NCBI RefSeq assembly: GCF_000003195.3
Contig: NC_012871.2
Location: forward strand, 60,441,802-60,505,801
DNA length: 64,000 bases
Source: Sorghum bicolor
Lineage: Eukaryota; Streptophyta; Magnoliopsida; Poales; Poaceae
Reading direction: 5' to 3'
The position numbers and the translations under genes were made by a program. This document shows, one piece after another, positions 10,635-21,845 of this stretch (positions within the stretch are counted from its first letter, which is position 1; every line of letters begins with the position of its first letter). The notes below the pieces were generated by a model, which saw only the letters and a list, made by a program, of their open reading frames with translations, did not search any database and was not told the DNA's origin.

Positions 10635-13600
10635 CATGCCTAGTGATCTTCTTTTGGGCAAGTGTCAATATTAATGCGACTGCAAGACTAGAGCAAGTCT
10701 GCTTTATCCCTGATTTTTTGTCAAAATATTTGAACGGAAAACGAGCAAATTGGCCAACTTGGGCCTCTGGCTGTTGCTTATGCTGTCAGTTGTGGTCGTC
10801 AAGGAATTATTGCCATGGCGTCAGTGACAGAGCCTGCTCATTTATTGCGGTTTAAGGAAGTCAGACCATCACAAGTGGGTTTTCACAATGGCACAGCTAC
10901 CGCCCCGATGTTGTTCATCTTCCTCCTCCTCTCTCCTCACTATCACCTTGGCACCTCCTACCTTCTTCCGGCTGCCGATGACCTCATCGTCGGCCGCCTA
11001 CACCCGCCGCTCCTTCCCTACCATTTCTAATCCCAATTTCGATGACTTACCTCTTCCTTCTTGCTTGCCGCCACCTTCGACCTTGCGTTGGCTGTAGGCT
11101 TCCTGGCCAGCGACCTCACCACCAGCCGTCCACCCTCGCCGCTTCTTTTCCATCCTTCCCTAATCCCAATCCGCTAGTGACCTAAGTTGCTGTCACCCCC
11201 ACAACCAGCACCACTCACCGGTTGTTCGGTTCTACCTGCTCGGCGGCACCACCATCATCGAGCTTGCCACCGGTCGAACCGTTGCCTTCGCCGCGCTATC
11301 CAGCCGCTACCGTTAGGCCCCTCCCTTTGTAAGGCTGCCAGGTATTGGTGGTGATGGCGGCGCACGGAGGCCCGTCCTACCTCTAAAGGTGTTTGTGGCC
11401 GCTTCCGGACAAACAAACAGTCGTGTTACAACATTATTGTTTTTAGAAAATTTGACTCCAAACCTTGGACCATCGAGGGCAATCATTTGTGTGGAGAAGT
11501 CTATATCTCTTGCTCAAGTTTCCAACTTGTAAACGCTGAGCTAATAAGAAACCATGTAAATTAAAATATATGCCTCCAATGCCCCAATGCCCATTTAAAG
11601 CGATGCAAATCACCTCTAAGCTAGTGTTTTTTTATTGTTTTTGTGTTTGTGTGTTCTAGTTTTGATTGGCGTAACTGTTTCTTCACCATCCATTTCTTCC
11701 CCTGATGTAGTGAATAATGTTTAAGTTGTTAATGCATCTTGGACATGTCAAAAAAATGGGATGATTTCTTGCGAGATATATGTTTTCGTATTGGGGAGAA
11801 TTGTGGTGCAGCCGGTTATGTGATTGAGGAGCCAATGACCTTGTCTTCCTCTACATTGGTGCCCTCATCCCACTAGTTCTTCGGCTATTCATGATCGATC
11901 TGGTGCCTCCTCCACCGCTTGTCGTGTAGGCCCTCCCCTTTCATCCACCGATGTCTCCTAATACGTCATCGTGTTGCCTGCCTCCCTTCACTGTCCGTCG
12001 TCCTCTTGACCCTATCCTTCCGTGACCACTCTTTCCTCTAACCACTCGAGGCGTGAGGTACCTGAGGCTGGCAGTGACCTTGTTGCTTTACTACACCGCC
12101 ATATCGTGGCCGCATCTCCAAACCTCCTTCTAAATCCGTCGGTGATTGAGAACCCTAAGTTTGGATCCTTCTTCTTTCTGTGACGACATGTGGAGGGGGC
12201 GCGCAACCATCATAGCCTTGAGTTTGACATTGCAAAAGTAGGATGCAACATTCTTTGAACTAGGCAAATCTGAACATTTGACAAGGTACCATGAGGATTT
12301 TTTTTACGTGTGTTAATCTAATCTTTCCCTGGTGTAAACCACATCCTCTAAATTTTATCCTTTTTAGATTAAAGAACATAACATTTGGGCCTCCAACATT
12401 CGTAAATTTAAATGAATGAGTATAGCCGTTCATAACAACTCACATATTGTTTAGACTACGCTAGCTCTACAGTACGGCGACGGTTAAGACTTGGAACAAA
12501 GGAAGGAAACTCAAGTTCCTATCCTAATCCAACTTGACCACCTAGATTCGCTGAAGAATATCAACACCATGATAGTCTCCGTCAAGTGGCTACATACATT
12601 CATCTGAATCTGAATTTTATCTATCCTTAAAAACACAGAAGCGGAACCTCGATCGACAGAAAAATCAGTCTACCATAAGGAATTGACTGAAACCAACCTC
12701 CATTGGGGGCTGGATATTTTGATCGATCCTCATCTTAATCTTATCGACTAGTAGACCATTTTTCACATTGAAAGTAGTACCTGCGCGTGATGGATGTGGA
12801 TGAGGCTCTACGAGAGACAAAACGTCGCGGCCTGGAGCACAGGGCCGCCGTGGCCGTCGTCGCGCGCAATAATGTGGCCATCGAGCACTTGGGCGCGCGC
12901 GCGGAAAAGGACCGCACGAGCACGATGCTCCGTTCTTCAGTTGGCTCATCACTTGTTGATTGCCACGGACGGACGCGAGGACGATGGATCCCACTGCCAT
13001 TAGCACAGTATAGTAGGTTCAATGAACTGAGAGCACGTCCCTCTCAGATAGTATCACCAATGGGGTACGGCAGGCCTCTTTCTATTGCCAGGATACAAAC
13101 AAAACAAGCTGGTATTTCTTTCCTTGCACGAACGATGATGGACATGGACCCGCTCTGCTCGCCAGCATCGGGTGCCCATGCAATGCATCCAGCTGCGATT
13201 GCGAATTTGCGAGGAGGAGGAAGTAATCGCCGGAGGCAATTTGTCCAAAGTCTTCAGATTTTTTTTTTTTTTTTTTTTTTTTTTGGGAACAAGTGCTGGA
13301 TCGGGGGAATGATTCGTTATGATTTCTTTCCAGGAATTTGGATGTAAAACAGTTGTATTTCCTGCAGAGACTGAGAGTTGTGCGTGATATATCCTCGTAT
13401 TCCAAAATGGGTCCTCCTCACTCCTCAGTCGATCCTCGCCCTCGTTTGTCCTCGTGACCAGCAGAATTGGCTAAAGTCACCGGGTTTGTCGTGTACCGAT
13501 CGATCTCCATTAGATTTGCTTCGACATTATCTGGGATTAGATTATCTCCATTAGCGTAAGAATGAGTATAAACTAAACATAGATGCATCGAACTGGCATG

Positions 13601-14193
13601 GCATGGCATTGGAGGTTTCTTAATCTTCTCGTCAACTAACCCCAATCCTTGAGTACACTGCACCCGCCCTTGCAGCGAGCTTCACTTTCCGACTCCTCCC
13701 ACATGTACATAGTCAAGGACGACCCACTTGCTATATCTGCACTGTTTCATCGGCACCGTATTGATGCGTATAAATCCTGTGTCCACACGCGCTGACACGT
13801 ATATTTTCTATCGCCAACGGCTATCTACGTATATTTTCTATCGCAAACGGTTATCAATTAATACACCTTTGGCTGAAAATTGTGCCACTATGTGTTGGTG
13901 CTACGGTAGGACTTGTACTCGTTCTCGTGTTTCCCAGTATCTGACGTGCTTGATTGTGGCAGCAAGTTTGTTGCGGTTAACGGCCGACGACGATGGCTAA
14001 TTAGCGCTCGTCAGCGCCTCAGATCAGAGACCACGTACCGTCTATAGACTAGGGCCGTTTATATTCCGTACTAGAGACACACCATTTCACCGGCTGGCCG
14101 GCCGGGACCGGATTTGCCCCAGCGCACAACTAGCACCACCACACGCAGCCAGAGATAGAGACATACTGTTTTCGTACTAAAATATATACCAAC
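10635..14193. other. Intergenic DNA, no supported gene
   Basis: Moderately GC-rich patches (10900-11400, 11850-12200, 12780-13010) contain short overlapping frames on both strands without domains, and look like eroded transposon or gene debris. A T run of about 26 lies at 13259-13284. No splice-supported coding chain was found. Confidence 0.4.
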
Positions 14194-14404
14194 GGCGTGT
14201 TTGAGACTACTCTGTTCCATGTTTTTCAGCTTCGCTCCATGTTTTTTAGTCAAACGATTTCAGCTCCACGCACTCAGTTCGAGGAAAAAAGGTGGAGTTG
14301 TGAGAACACCTAAAGAGATACTCCACAAACTCCAGTTTTTTTGTGAAGCTGCTCTATGGTGGAGTTTGTGGAGCAGAGTTTGTGGAGCAGTCCCAAACAC
14401 CCCC
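14194..14404. mobile_element. MITE with GGCGTGTTTGAGACT ends
   Basis: The left end GGCGTGTTTGAGACTACTC is matched in inverse by GAGCAGTCCCAAACACCCCC at the right. It is about 211 bp, with GTGGAG/CTCCAC motifs repeated inside. No coding capacity. The superfamily is not certain. Confidence 0.6.
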
Positions 14405-15925
14405 TAAGTCTCTATATATTGTATTGTTTGAGGAGACGATATGAACTTTGATTAAATATATACTAAAAATCACAATATTTATATAGTTACAGTAAATATT
14501 GGTTTTATTTTCTTCCTCAAAGTTTAGATTGATTGACTTCTCAAAATATGGGATAGAGACTTATTTTAGGATAATCTCAACTTTAATTAAATATACACAA
14601 AATTTATGATACCCAATAAATATTATTAGATTAATCATGTGTAATATTTTGTATAATAAATCTATAATTGGATATACAAATGTAGTATTTTTTTAAAACA
14701 TAATTAAGTTTAGAATAATTGACTTCTCGAAATGTGAAATGTGACATGGAGACTTATTTTAAGAAAGAGAGTACGATCACTTGATCGTGCAGTCGTGGCT
14801 CGTGCATACTTTGCGTTGGTGTCATGTATATCTGGTCAATCGACATCACGCAAGCTTTGATCGATTGCCATGTTAGCCTGTATCAGGTCTATGCAGTGGA
14901 GTATATTCATATTGATTGATTATATAAACTCTTATGCAACAATGTTCAAAACAGATCCAATACTATATTAGCTAGTGCTAGTACACCTGATTTGGTCCTA
15001 TTAGACAGGTTTGTTCAAGCCGATGCGTACAAAAATTAATATTGTCATCTTTCATATATATCAGCCTCTACTAAAACATGATACCTCAACTAAAATATGA
15101 AGGTGAATACGTGTAACAAAATTACATAAACGACCAAATCAGTTTTATGAAGTGTGACTTACTTGTGCAGAATCAGAATAACCAAACACCATGGCACTGC
15201 ATATGTTTAATCGTTTACGTACGCTGACTTAAGTTATAGCTATTTTTATTTTGGAAGCTATTTTAGAATTTCTATAGCAAAAAGTAGGCTCCAACAAATA
15301 TACTATCTAGTTTTATAACATAGAAAGCTGATTATCCCTTGATTTTAGATGGCCATATAAAGCCAACCACGGACCGTAGCTATGTGAAAATGAGAAATAG
15401 TAAGGCTGCTGCAGATCTCTTCTTCCTTAAAGAGTTTTCTATTTTACAAAATGACTAAACTATAAAATTTGGCTAGTAATTTTAGCCAAACTATTGAAGT
15501 TGCTCTAAGGTCTAATATGGACTAAAATTGTTAATACAAGCAACCAATTAGATACATATATAAGCAACGTTTGGATCTAAGTAGCTAAAAGTTAGCTGTT
15601 AACCATTAGATCCCTTAAAAATGTCTAGTTAATTGTTAGCTAATACTCAACTAACAACTACTTTATCTCGCTACTCCCTTCGTTCGAGTTGTCCTAAGTC
15701 AAAATTTTAAAATCTTGATCGAATTTCTAGAAAAAAATACTAAGATTTTTAGAAGTCTAAGCTTCGAGAAACAGATATATTACATCATATATCTCTAGTA
15801 GTAGCTAATAATTAGCTAGCTAATATTTAATGCTATAAGCTATGCTAATTATTAGCGGCTAATAAATGGAGCCGTGCTCGATATACTCCTAGCTGGCCCT
15901 GCATGCAGCATGACTCATGAAGCCT
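14405..15925. other. AT-rich intergenic DNA with MITE debris
   Basis: A block near 14520-14575 (TTGACTTCTC...GAGACTTATTTTA) recurs, diverged, near 14710-14766, so this is a degraded tandem or MITE pair. Around 15586-15880 an element rich in TTAGCTAAT seems to be interrupted by a Stowaway-like piece (CTCCCTTCGTTCG at about 15675). No gene is seen. Confidence 0.4.
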
Positions 15926-16168
15926 GGCCTTGTTTAGTTACCCCGAAATTTAAAAAGTTTTCAAGATTCTCTATCACATCAAATCTTACGGCACATGCAT
16001 GAAACATTAAATATAGATGAAAACAAAAACTAATCACATAGTTTAACTGTAAATCGCGAGACGAATATTTTGATCCTAGTTAGTTTATGATTGAACAATA
16101 TTTACCACAAACAAACGAAAGTGCTACAGTAGCGAAATCCAAAATTTTTTCACATCTAAATAAGTCCC
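15926..16168. mobile_element. Tourist-like MITE (GGCCTTGTTTAG family), copy 3
   Basis: It begins GGCCTTGTTTAGTTACC and ends near TCTAAATAAGTCCC. The internal blocks match copies 1 and 2 in the same orientation. The right end is more diverged than the left. It lies only about 4 bp from the next copy. Confidence 0.72.
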
Positions 16169-16172
16169 CTAT

Positions 16173-16414
16173 GGCCTTGTTTAGTTGCAAAATATTTTGC
16201 AAAATGTGAATAGTAGAAATTTCGTTTGTATTTAACAAATATTATCTAATCATGGACTAACTAGGCTCAAAAGATTCGCCTCGTCAATTTCGACCAAACT
16301 GTGTAATTAGTTTTTATTTTCGTCTATATTTAATACTTCATGCATACGTCTAAAGATTCGATGTGACGGGAATCTGAAAAATTTTGCAAAATTTTTTAGA
16401 AACTAAAGAAGGCC
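16173..16414. mobile_element. Tourist-like MITE (GGCCTTGTTTAG family), copy 4, inverted
   Basis: It begins GGCCTTGTTTAGTTGC and ends ACTAAAGAAGGCC, with TAT on each side (16170-16172 and 16415-16417). The interior runs in the opposite direction to copy 3, so the two form a large imperfect palindrome. Confidence 0.82.
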
Positions 16415-16611
16415 TATGTAAGGCTAGACGATCGACGATGCGACGTAAGCATAGGTAGCGGTGTAGCACTCCGCCACTCAGCCGACTTGTGTCGACGGGA
16501 AATTTGATCCCCCCCTCAGGGTTGCAGCCTCACAAGAACATATATATATATATATACGTACGTAGGTACGTTCTTTCGTGCTCTAGTTGTTGCTGCGACG
16601 AGACGACAACA

Positions 16612-16923
16612 GCGCATGATTGGGTGGCCTTGTTTAGTTCACTCCGAAATTTAAAAAGTTTTCAAAAACAGCGCATGATTGGGTGGCCTTGTTTAGTTCA
16701 CTCCGAAATTTAAAAAGTTTTCAAGATTTCTCGTCACATCGGATTTTACGGCAAATACATAAAGTATTAAATATAGACGAAAACAAAAACTAATTACACA
16801 GTTTGTCTGTAAATCACGAGATGAATCTTTTGATTAGTTAGTTCATGATTAGATAATATTTGTTAAATAAAAACGAAAGTGCTACGGTAGCAAAATCCGA
16901 TTTTTTTTTTCGAAACAAAGGCC
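16612..16923. mobile_element. Tourist-like MITE, copy 5, with a 59-bp tandem duplication at its left end
   Basis: The left terminus GGCCTTGTTTAGTTCAC occurs at 16626 and again at 16685. A 59-bp unit including flanking AACAGCGCATGATTGGGT is repeated almost perfectly, and the element then continues to an AACAAAGGCC-type right end at 16923. The duplication covers both flank and element end, so it arose after insertion. Confidence 0.75.
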
Positions 16924-17227
16924 TCACCCGCTGGTCCGTATTCGTCGTCGACGAGCGTGGCTGAGGCTGCCTAGGGGCTAGAGGGTAGAGGGGTGGGAGG
17001 AGTTCGCATTTGCATGCAAGGCTCCGGGCTCCGGCCTCAGGCAATGCCAATTAATGCCGACAACGCCTGAGGCGGACGGCACGGGCCTTAACTAAACGTG
17101 GGCTCAAGTAAAAGGGCCTTGTCTTGGACCGGCCCTCAACTTCTTCGACAGGGCCTGAATCCCGGCCACATCATCAACCGTGCATCCGCGGGCCTAACCG
17201 CCAATTTGGCGTCTCCGGAGTTGATTT

Positions 17228-17466
17228 GGGTCTTGTTTAGACATGAATTTTTTTAGATTTCGCCACTGTAGCATTTTCGTTTGTTTGTAGCAAATATTAT
17301 CCAATCAGAGACTAACTAAGATTAAAAGATTCGTCTCATGATTTATAGGAAAACTGTGTAATTAGTTTTTTTGTTTATATTTAGTGTTTTATGTATGTGC
17401 CACAAGGTTCGATGTGACGGAGAATCTTGAAAACATTTTGGATTTTGGTGGGAACTAAACAAGGCC
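17228..17466. mobile_element. Tourist-like MITE (GGTCTTGTTTAG variant), copy 6
   Basis: It begins GGGTCTTGTTTAGAC and ends GGGAACTAAACAAGGCC. The interior matches the family in the orientation of copy 4. It has no coding capacity. Confidence 0.78.
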
Positions 17467-17559
17467 TTGGATGGCTCCTATTCCCTCCTCCTCCCTCCTC
17501 CCTTCCGGTAAGTTCGTCGAGGGGCAGTTTTTCGTATGATTTTTTTATTTATTTATTGT

Positions 17560-17910
17560 TTCTCTCATATTGCAATAGGTTTGTTGCCATATTACGACAG
17601 ATGATTTTTGAATGTTGCAATGGGATTTTGGGTCATTGCAACAAATGTTTTTGTGATGTTGCAGTACAACTGAAGTTTTTTTTGAAGCTGCAACACATAA
17701 TTTTTGATGTTGTAGTACATATTTTTTTGCGATGTTGGACTTGTTTTTTCGATGTTGCACTACTTATTTTTTGTTGTTGCAACGTATTTTTTGATGTTGC
17801 AGTGCATGATTTTCAAAGTTGCAATATATATTTTTATGATATTGCAATATTTACAATCCACTGTTGCACAATATAGTTTTTCCATATTTGTTTGCAATGT
17901 TGCATTTGAA
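17560..17910. repeat. Degenerate array of GATGTTGCA-type units
   Basis: Units resembling TTTTTGATGTTGCAGTAC or its near variants recur roughly every 25-35 bp (17600, 17635, 17660, 17690, 17710, 17745, 17780, 17800, 17840, 17870). The open frame across this region (17427-17876) is a product of the repeat and is not a gene. The DNA up to 18500 is intergenic with no supported feature. Confidence 0.6.
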
Positions 17911-18533
17911 ATAGTTTATGCTCTTTTTTTGACAAGGGCATGGTAGGGGAACTAGCTGCGTTAGAGAACTGGCAACAGGGGTGCGATGGAAGTGAAGGAC
18001 ACTGATTCCATTTTATTCCCTACCATGTGCCGGCCAGACGGGCTCCCGTGCATGGGAGTGGCGGGCGGAATTTGTAACGGACTGGCTCGTGTGTCAGATG
18101 CGAGTAGGATTCGTAACGCACTCATACACCGGATGTCCAGGCGCTAGACATATACTGAAGTAAGGGAATTGAAAGAGTATATCAAAGGAGATTAGGATGC
18201 CTAGGACCGGTGCACAAGTTTCGTCTCGTGTATATGAGCAATTAGGCTTCCGTCTTGTTTGGGATATCCTTGTTTAGGCGACAAGAGATAATATTAGAGA
18301 TGAAATAAAAAATGATAATAGGAGTTGAAAGAGGGTATAAAAAGAAGTAATATGTTCGCTTGAGCTTTGAACAGTGTTTTTCTCTCACAACAAATCAGCG
18401 AGCAGTGTTTTGACATTTTCGTCTCGTGTATCCGCTACTAGATCGTACTATACCATGCGCAAAAAGTTTTATTTCTTTTAGTAACTCTAGGTCCAAATCT
18501 ACATCTAAAATATGGTTAGAGTAGCTCAGCTTA

Positions 18534-19291
18534 GAGCAGCTCCAAGGGAGTTTGCAAATGGGTTTTGCATTTTAGAATTTGCCAAAAAAACTGAAAAAGA
18601 GGGGTCCAATGGTTTGGCATTTGAGTTTTGCATTTTGGGCAAGTTGGCATTTGGAGAAGGAGAATTGGCAAAAATGCCAAACTTTCCTTGGCTTGGCAAG
18701 TGGTGTATCTGCGGGTTTCTCGTGGCCGTGACGTACTCCCGCACGGTGGGACTTTTCTTCGCGCCACAAATAGGTTGCCGCGGTCCCTTCGCTTCTCCAG
18801 ATCGCGCCGCCATCTTGGATCGTCCCCTCCCACGCCGCCGCCGCCAAACAGATCGCTTCGACCGTCGCCATGAACTCAAGGCAGCCCGCCATCCCTCCCA
18901 CGCCGGCCTTTGTCCGTTCAAGGCCACCCTCCTTCATCGGCCTCCGCACAGATGGACAACCAAGCAGCCGGGTATGTCTCCATGTCTCCATCTTCGGCGG
19001 AGAAGGATTGGACTGGAGATCGGTAGCGAAGGACTGGAGGCGGCGAAGGACTGCAGATCGGCGCGCGGGAAAATAAGATCGCAGGAAAAAAGAAGACCGC
19101 GCACGGCACGAGGAACTCGTTCGCGCTAAAAAAATTTGTTTGCCGGATCCACCTAGACAAATGCCAAGTTTGATTTGCAAAGTCCCTTGGAGTACTCCTA
19201 TTTTTAGACTTTGCTTTTGTATTTGGGACTTTGCAAAAAACCACAAATGCCAACTCCAAATGTCTAAATGTCAGCTCCCTTGGAGTTGCTC
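18534..19291. mobile_element. 758-bp TIR element with GC-rich core and TTA duplication
   Basis: The ends GAGCAGCTCCAAGGGA and TCCCTTGGAGTTGCTC are inverted repeats, and TTA flanks both sides (18531-18533 and 19292-19294), so PIF/Harbinger is likely. Subterminal zones carry many TTTGCATTT/AAATGCCAA motifs. The core at about 18720-19130 is GC-rich and gene-like in composition, with an ATG at 18870 and Pro/Arg-rich frames on both strands, but no domain is recognised. The core may be captured host DNA or the remains of the element's own genes. Confidence 0.7.
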
Positions 19292-19294
19292 TTA

Positions 19295-20111
19295 TAATCT
19301 GTTTGCTTAGTTCGCTGTCCGGTTTGGTACTAAACCCCCGATCGAGTTCGTCGCCCATTCCCTTCCCCACAGGTCCACAAGCCGCAAAAAGCTCGCAACG
19401 ACGCCCAGATATCACGCGAAACAGCACTCTGGTGCCTACGCCTTCGTCCTCCTCACTCATCGGCGAGCCGGCGGGGCATCATCACCGCATCAGGCATGGC
19501 TGATGGCCCGTCGTCTCGTCTAGGTTGTCTTCTCCATGGCTAGCGGCGGCATCTAAAGAGAGTTTCTAAACAAAAAAAAGGTTTATACATTTTCTAAAAC
19601 AAAAGACTTTATACAGTTAGACATGAAAGTAGCAGGGTCGATGCATGGCTCGGTGCGGACTCCGTTGCCATCGCCATGTGCACAGAGAAAATGGCGAGGA
19701 TGGATGACATGGATACACCCAATCAGGAATTCAGAAATAGGTCCCGTGGTCGGAACTGAAAACACAGATTGTGGCACCTTCTGAAACTACGTAAAATCTG
19801 GCAGTATGGAAGTTTTGCCAACCAAAGGCATCTCTTTTTCTGCCCCACAAAAATGCAGACATTTCACTGATGCACGAATAGCAATGGCATTCTCAAATGG
19901 AAAATGTGTGGGTGTCAGACTGGCAGTGGCATTGCCACTGAAGAGCAAAGACAATTCACAGAACATGTCACACACAACACAAGCTGTCCTCAATACTACT
20001 GTAGTTCTGAAACCTGTTTCAGACATCTATGGCTGTAAATCTGCAGTCTTGCTCTTGCTCTCCCTACCAAGAAGAACCATCATAAGCAATGGATAACTAT
20101 AACTCCGCCGA
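19295..20111. other. Downstream flank and likely 3' UTR of the RBR ligase at 20112-21243
   Basis: No gene is recognised on either strand. The part next to 20112 should hold the 3' UTR of the minus-strand RBR gene. The 96-residue plus-strand frame at 19806-20096 has no domain and lies antisense to that UTR. Confidence 0.4.
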
Positions 20112-21243
20112 TTAACATTTGTCGATCGACACGCCTGACTTGCATTCCAATCCTGCTTTCTGCAGAGTAAGAGCAGGGTCCTCTCTTTTGCCGAAAAAGC
20201 ACCTGCAACGGGAACCTTTCTCTGACACAGGGGAGCCGCAGACGTAGCAGAAGCTAGTGCCACACCTGCACATCTCAAAAGCAGTCAAAAGACGGATGTT
20301 AGGCAATTGTCGCGATCGAAGGATGCTGATCAGTTTCCTCAGAGGTTCAGTCATCGGATGCCTGCACAGACATCACTGAAGGCCAGACAACTGAAGAGTT
20401 TCAGATGCCTGCACAGTTCGTAACTGAATGCCTCCAGTATTACTGAAGAGTTGCAGTAAAATTCAGACTCGCATTTTGACGATCCCAAGAAAGAAAGACT
20501 GACAGGAGGAAGACAGATGGAAGAGAACAATACGCAGTACGTAAATCGGATAATTACCTGCACACCATGCGCCTGCACCCGTCGATCTTGTCGATCATGG
20601 CGCGGCAGCTCGGGCAGCGCGTCCATTTGTTCCCGACGGCGAGCCCGGCCAGCACGCACCCTCCTCGGCCGTCGCCACTGCCGCCTCCGTGGCGATCGTC
20701 CCACGGCTCCTCGCACTGCAGGCAGAACGCGCGGGAGCACGTGGGGCAATCCACCTCGGACACCAAGCCGCCGTCGGCGGCCTCCAGTGCCACCAGCTCG
20801 CCGCAGTCCCTGTAGGGGCACCGCGCGCGGGCGGGCCCCACGGCGCGCTCGCAGAGCGCGACGCACCAGGCGTCGAACACGTCGATGTCCACCAGCTTCT
20901 TGCACGCCTCCGGGTGCATGACGCCGTCGCGGCACTCGGGCGCCGGGCAGGGCACGGGCACCGCGCCGTTCGCGACGCGGCCCTCGATGTACCGGACGAC
21001 GCACTCGATGCAGAAGTCGTGCGCGCAGCGCGCGTCTAGGACGGAGCCGCCGGCGCGGAACCGATCGAGCACCAGCCGCCTCTCCGTGCAGATGCCGCAG
21101 CAGAACCAGCCGATCTCGTCATCGGTCAGCGGCGCCACACGCGCGCGCGATGACGACGGGCCCGGCACGGAGCCGCGGATGAGCTCCTGCAGGTACAAGT
21201 CGTCGGAGGCGGCGCACGCGGCCGCGGCCGCTGCGTTCGCCAT
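20112..21243 (-). CDS. RING-IBR-RING (RBR) E3 ubiquitin ligase, copy 1
   Basis: Exons 21243-20558 and 20265-20112 are joined by CAG|GTAATT...TGCAG|G (phase 2) to give 279 residues. The start ATG sits in a strong context (CCCATGGCG). RING1 spans about 49-104 (CCGIC...CAHDFC...CPAPEC), the IBR about 142-196 (CPYRDC...CPTC...CLQC), and RING2 about 210-240 (CPSC, then GCRRMVCRCG, FCYVCG). RBR ligases pass ubiquitin through a thioester on a RING2 cysteine, here Cys223 in GCRRM; the common GC-x-HM form has Arg in place of His. The intron cuts RING2. It resembles compact plant RBRs of the RSL1 type, known for ABA-receptor turnover, but the substrate cannot be inferred. There is no transmembrane segment or N-terminal extra domain. 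It shares strand and intron with RBR copies 2 and 3. Confidence 0.93.
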
Positions 21244-21395
21244 GGGATGGGGGTGCGTGGGTGGGGGAACGGGGAACGCGAGCCGATGAGGTAGTGGACT
21301 CCGCGCAAGTCGTTGACGGTTGTTTCCTTGTAAGTTTTTTCCCTTTCCTTAAACACGAAGGAAATGGATTGCAATGGGCTTCAAAGAAAAAAAAA

Positions 21396-21845
21396 TAGCG
21401 AGCTATAGCGGCGCTATAGCTTAGCTGCTGGACAGACTTGTCGCTACACTATTTATATATTTTTTCGCTATCACAACTTTCATCGCTATTACGCGCTATG
21501 CGCCACTAAGTTGTATTTGTTAACAATAAATTTCACTGTTATTATACGCTATAGCGCCGCTATGATAAATCTTCTCAGTCTGACTCTCAAAACTCTATCT
21601 TAGATTAGATTATCATTTATCATTTGTAACTAATTTGGTATTTTGGATGATGAAGCTTTTATGAACCATGATGTAATGTCATATTGGTATTTTATAATGT
21701 TACCTAGACTTATGAAAACATATTTTTATTAATCAAAATTGATATTTACTGTGTCTTTTTCATCAATTACTCGTGTTATATATATATTTTTTTATTAAAA
21801 CGCTATCTGTTATAGCGCCGCTATAGCTACATAGCTGTTGAAAAA
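21396..21845. mobile_element. Inverted-repeat element with CTATAGCGCCGCTATAG motifs
   Basis: The palindrome-like string GCTATAGCGGCGCTATAGC occurs at 21402-21420, a shorter form at 21547-21562, and an inverted form near 21811-21827. The left (from 21396) and right (to 21845) ends read as inverse copies. It is probably a non-autonomous DNA element, about 150 bp upstream of the start codon of RBR copy 1, where the promoter should be. Confidence 0.45.

Noticed and set aside
12787..13347. Plus-strand open frame of 186 residues
   Set aside because: Opposite-strand frames are open over the same bases, it runs into a T-rich microsatellite, and it has no domain or splice support.
17427..17876. 149-residue Cys/Phe-rich frame
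   Set aside because: Produced by the GATGTTGCA-type degenerate repeat.
20517..21289. Long plus-strand frames across RBR copy 1
   Set aside because: These are antisense shadows of a GC-rich coding exon; the minus strand carries clear RING and IBR motifs.
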